Below, in pieces: positions 61,204 to 64,000 of a stretch of DNA of 64,000 bases. Within the stretch, counting starts at the first letter, position 1, and every line of letters starts with the position of its first letter. This DNA is from Comamonas koreensis (GTDB lineage Bacteria; Pseudomonadota; Gammaproteobacteria; Burkholderiales; Burkholderiaceae_C), in assembly GCF_021026195.1 (NCBI RefSeq), contig NZ_JAJNCT010000005.1:647231-711230 (forward strand). The letters are read 5' to 3'. The position numbers and the translations under genes were made by a program. Under the pieces are notes generated by a model that searched no databases, was not told the DNA's origin, and was given only the letters and a program-made list of their open reading frames with translations.

Positions 61204-61692
61204 TTAACCGGTGATAAAGCTAGGCCACACGGGGAACTGGAGATTCAGTGCCCACACGAAAGCGACGTAACTGCCAATGGCCAGGATGGTGGCCAGAATG
61301 AAGACCGACTTGGCACGGAACTCTTGACCCGCCAGGCTGGCAATGAAGACCAGCGCGTAGATGGCGACGATCAGGCCCATGGCCGGGATGCCGATGGTGG
61401 GCACGCCTACCAGCAGGATGCCAAAGGCAAAGTTGGCCAGCAAGATGAAGAACACCTGCTTCCAAGCCCATTTGCCGATCGGGTCTCCGTCAGCAGGGCC
61501 AGCCGTGAGACCCTTGAAGGCCACGGCCGCACCGATCAGCGTCAGCAGGACGCCGAGAATCAACGGGAAGTACCCCGGACCCATGCGAGCACCTGTACCG
61601 ATCGAGTAGTTCTGGGCGCCGACGGCGAACCCAATACCCACTGCCATGTACATGATGCCCGCCCAGAAGTCTTTCTGGCTTTTGAGCTTCAT
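61204..61692 (-). CDS. tctB: Tripartite tricarboxylate transporter, small subunit
   Basis: A 162-residue membrane protein with four hydrophobic segments and the TctB start (LKSQKDFWAGIMYMAVGIGFAVGA). It partners TctA, encoded next. The frame begins with TTG at 61707; I chose the ATG at 61692, which has GGAGAC about 9 bases upstream. The matching TctC-type binding protein is missing on either side. Confidence 0.92.
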   Translation of the reverse strand: MKLKSQKDFWAGIMYMAVGIGFAVGAQNYSIGTGARMGPGYFPLILGVLLTLIGAAVAFKGLTAGPADGDPIGKWAWKQVFFILLANFAFGILLVGVPTIGIPAMGLIVAIYALVFIASLAGQEFRAKSVFILATILAIGSYVAFVWALNLQFPVWPSFITG

Positions 61693-61951
61693 TACCTTTG
61701 TCTCCAAACAATTTTAGGGATGCAGCGCATTGTCAACGCTGACGGGCAGCTGACGCATGTGGATTCCACTTACGATTCCACACAGGAAAACCCCTAGGGT
61801 GACCGCTGCCCCCACAGCGCCGAAACCCAAGCGGGGCGCGGCTTGCAGCCCGATGGCAGCCCTGTCACGGCCGAAGACTGGACAGGGTGATCCCCTAGTC
61901 CTAGAGTGCCCGCACGCGCCCTTGCTTGAGGGCAGCGGGGGGCAGAGAAGA

Positions 61952-63991
61952 TTAACGATCGCCCATTTCGATGGGCGGCGTATTGGCCATCACCTCTTCG
62001 ATGGTGGTCAGGCCTTCGGACACGCGCAAAGCACCCGCCAGGCGCAGCGGGTGCATGCCATCCTTCACTGCCTGGCGGCGCAGCACCGACATCGACGGCG
62101 AGGCATGCACCTGGTCCTTGAGCGATTCCGACACGGTGAGCAGCTCGTACAGACCCATGCGCCCACGAAAGCCGGTGTCGCGGCATTCTTCGCAGCCCAC
62201 GGGCTTGTAGGGGCGGTAGTCGCGCTTGATCTTCCAGGGCTGGATGGCGCTGGTCAGCGCCTCGGTCGATGCCTCCTCATCGGGCTGCTTGCACTGCGGG
62301 CAGAGCGTACGCACCAGGCGCTGCGCCAGCACGCCCAGCAAGGTGGCATTGATCAGGTACGGAGGCACGCCCAGCTCCATCAAGCGGCTGATGGCGCTGG
62401 GGGCATCGTTGGTGTGCAGGGTGGAGAACACCAGATGGCCGGTCAGCGCGGACTGCACGGCCATTTCAGCGGTTTCCAGATCGCGTATTTCGCCGACCAT
62501 GATGATGTCCGGGTCCTGCCGCATCAGCGCGCGCAGGCCTTCGACAAAGCTGAAATCGAGCGCCGGCTGCACCTGGGTCTGGTTGAAGGCCGGCTCGATC
62601 ATTTCGATCGGGTCCTCCACGGTCGACACATTCACCTCTTCGGTGGCCAGGCGCTTCAAGGTCGAGTACAAGGTGGTGGTCTTGCCCGAGCCGGTGGGGC
62701 CGGTGACCAGGATGATGCCGTGCGGGCGCTCGACCAGCTTCTCCCAGCGCTGCGCATCATGCGGGGTAAAGCCCAGCGCCGACAGATCCTTGACGGTGTT
62801 TTCCGGATCAAAGATACGCATCACCATCTTCTCGCCGAAGGCGGTGGGCAAGGTGGACAGACGCATTTCCACCTCGTCGCCCAAGGTGTTGCGGGTCTTG
62901 ATGCGGCCATCCTGCGGGCGGCGCTTCTCAACCACGTCGATGCGGCCCAGCAGCTTGACGCGCGAGACGATGGCGTTGTGCACCCCGAGCGGCATCTGGT
63001 AGACCTTGTGCAGCACGCCGTCAATGCGGAAGCGGATCACCGACTGGTCGCGGCGCGGCTCCAGATGGATATCGCTGGCGCGCTGCGCAAAGGCAAACTG
63101 CCACAGCCAGTCCACCAGGCGGATGATGCCCTGGTCGTTGGCATCGAACTGCTGGTTGGTATTGCTGAGGTCAACCAGCTGCTCGAAGTTGCCCAGCGAG
63201 CTGAGCGAGCCGCCCAGCTTGCTGGCCGCCTTGACCGACTTGGCCAGCGCGAAGAACTCGCTGCGGTAGCGGTCGATGTCCTTGGGGTTGGCCAGCACGC
63301 GGCGCACCTTGCGCCGCGCCTGGCGCTCGACCTCGCTGACCCACTCATCAATCCAGGGTTCCTTGACGGCAATCACCACTTCCTGGGCAGTGACCTGCAC
63401 CGGCAGAATGCCGTGGCGTTGTGCATAGGGTGCGCCCATGGTTTCGGCCACCTTGGCGGCATCCACCTTGAGCGGGTCTATCTTGTAATAAGGCAGGCCG
63501 CAGTGCTTGGCGACAAATTCGGTGAGCAGCTCCACATCGAGCGCCTTGCCATCCTGCAGGCGTGGCACCACCACACTGGCCAGGCGCACGATCGGGTGCT
63601 GGCTGCTGGATGCATGGCTGCAGCGGTCGATAGTCGCCCTGGCCAGCTCGGGGCTGATCCAGCCATCGCTCTGCAGCCAGTTGATGACCTGGGTCAAATC
63701 GAGTGGGCGCTGCATCAGCGCCGGCAGGCCGCTGCGCGCAGCGGGCGCCGAAGCCGGGCCAGACGCACTGGGTGTGGATGGCACGGAAGCAGGGCCGCTG
63801 GATCTGGACGGCGCAGGACCGTCTTCGACATGGCCAGGCACAAAGATCGCCGAGCGCCGGATGGGTGCCGAAGCCCCGGAACTACTACCGCCACCGGAGC
63901 TACTCGATGAGCGGCTTCTGGTGGCGGTATCACCGGGCAAGGCATCGCCCCGGCTCTTGTGGTGTTTGCTTGGCTGGTCAGGCGCTGCCAT
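61952..63991 (-). CDS. GspE/PilB-family secretion or pilus assembly ATPase
   Basis: A 679-residue ATPase of the type II secretion/type IV pilus class. The N-terminal ~95 residues are Ser/Gly/Pro-rich and disordered-looking; a GspE N-terminal domain follows, then the catalytic core with Walker A GPTGSGKTTTLY, Asp box DPDIIMVGEIRD, Walker B-like segments and the His box TGHLVFSTLHTND, and the four-Cys zinc motif (CPQCKQ...CEECRD). The ATG at 63991 is only 9 bases from the window edge, so its promoter and operon partners are not visible. It is complete as given. Confidence 0.95.
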   Translation of the reverse strand: MAAPDQPSKHHKSRGDALPGDTATRSRSSSSSGGGSSSGASAPIRRSAIFVPGHVEDGPAPSRSSGPASVPSTPSASGPASAPAARSGLPALMQRPLDLTQVINWLQSDGWISPELARATIDRCSHASSSQHPIVRLASVVVPRLQDGKALDVELLTEFVAKHCGLPYYKIDPLKVDAAKVAETMGAPYAQRHGILPVQVTAQEVVIAVKEPWIDEWVSEVERQARRKVRRVLANPKDIDRYRSEFFALAKSVKAASKLGGSLSSLGNFEQLVDLSNTNQQFDANDQGIIRLVDWLWQFAFAQRASDIHLEPRRDQSVIRFRIDGVLHKVYQMPLGVHNAIVSRVKLLGRIDVVEKRRPQDGRIKTRNTLGDEVEMRLSTLPTAFGEKMVMRIFDPENTVKDLSALGFTPHDAQRWEKLVERPHGIILVTGPTGSGKTTTLYSTLKRLATEEVNVSTVEDPIEMIEPAFNQTQVQPALDFSFVEGLRALMRQDPDIIMVGEIRDLETAEMAVQSALTGHLVFSTLHTNDAPSAISRLMELGVPPYLINATLLGVLAQRLVRTLCPQCKQPDEEASTEALTSAIQPWKIKRDYRPYKPVGCEECRDTGFRGRMGLYELLTVSESLKDQVHASPSMSVLRRQAVKDGMHPLRLAGALRVSEGLTTIEEVMANTPPIEMGDR

Positions 63992-64000
63992 GATTTATTC

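Noticed and set aside
1..64000. tRNA, rRNA, CRISPR array or insertion sequence
   Set aside because: No T-loop consensus with cloverleaf context, no regularly spaced repeats and no transposase or integrase gene was seen on either strand.

Overview
The window looks like chromosome of a high-G+C beta-proteobacterium, most likely Comamonadaceae (Comamonas or a close relative). This rests on the dense G+C-rich coding, the family mix (TctA/TctB without a local binding protein, NMT1-like ABC transport, DUF2076, DUF3422, FecI/FecR signalling) and the gene orders. It is inference from families, not a database match. I saw no rRNA, tRNA, CRISPR array, insertion sequence or prophage gene.

Layout: 78-3972 carries an NCS2 nucleobase permease and the malic enzyme MaeB. 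4086-11531 is a sugar-acid-type catabolic locus: a DUF1537 kinase, a RuBisCO-like protein, a VOC protein and a TRAP transporter on the minus strand, with a divergent LacI-type regulator. 12117-16817 holds a flavin-reductase-like gene divergent from two tandem NMT1-like binding proteins plus ABC ATPase and permease; the promoter has a sigma-54-type motif and a perfect 27-bp palindrome. 16913-19705 is an ECF sigma/anti-sigma pair with a DUF3455 lipoprotein and a secreted fasciclin protein. 20033-20800 is a FadR-type regulator.

20945-23674 is a visibly AT-rich two-gene island (superfamily-1 helicase plus DUF2290-like protein), a candidate defence module. 23859-30028 is the four-gene exonuclease/ATP-ligase/Lhr helicase/phosphoesterase DNA-repair operon. 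30244-33711 has a membrane protein, a 24-residue hydrophobic microprotein and a large-subunit catalase. 34007-40175 is a tetronate (threonate/erythronate) locus: GntP-type transporter, LtnD, OtnK, OtnC, OtnI and an RpiR-type regulator. The OtnC copy lacks two expected metal ligands.

40504-43030 is a lower-G+C patch of one unusual CpoB/TolA-type fusion lipoprotein and three small orphan genes. 43443-48775 has an MFS transporter, a Cys-lacking Asp/Glu-racemase-like protein, a DadA-like oxidase, a NUDIX protein and a quinone oxidoreductase. 48889-54899 holds two EamA transporters, DUF2076, SDR, DUF3422 and DUF4198-like genes. 55187-59521 is an iron-uptake signalling set (FecI, FecR, TonB-dependent receptor) with two matching Fur-like sites. 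59675-61692 is TctBA, and 61952-63991 a GspE/PilB-type ATPase.
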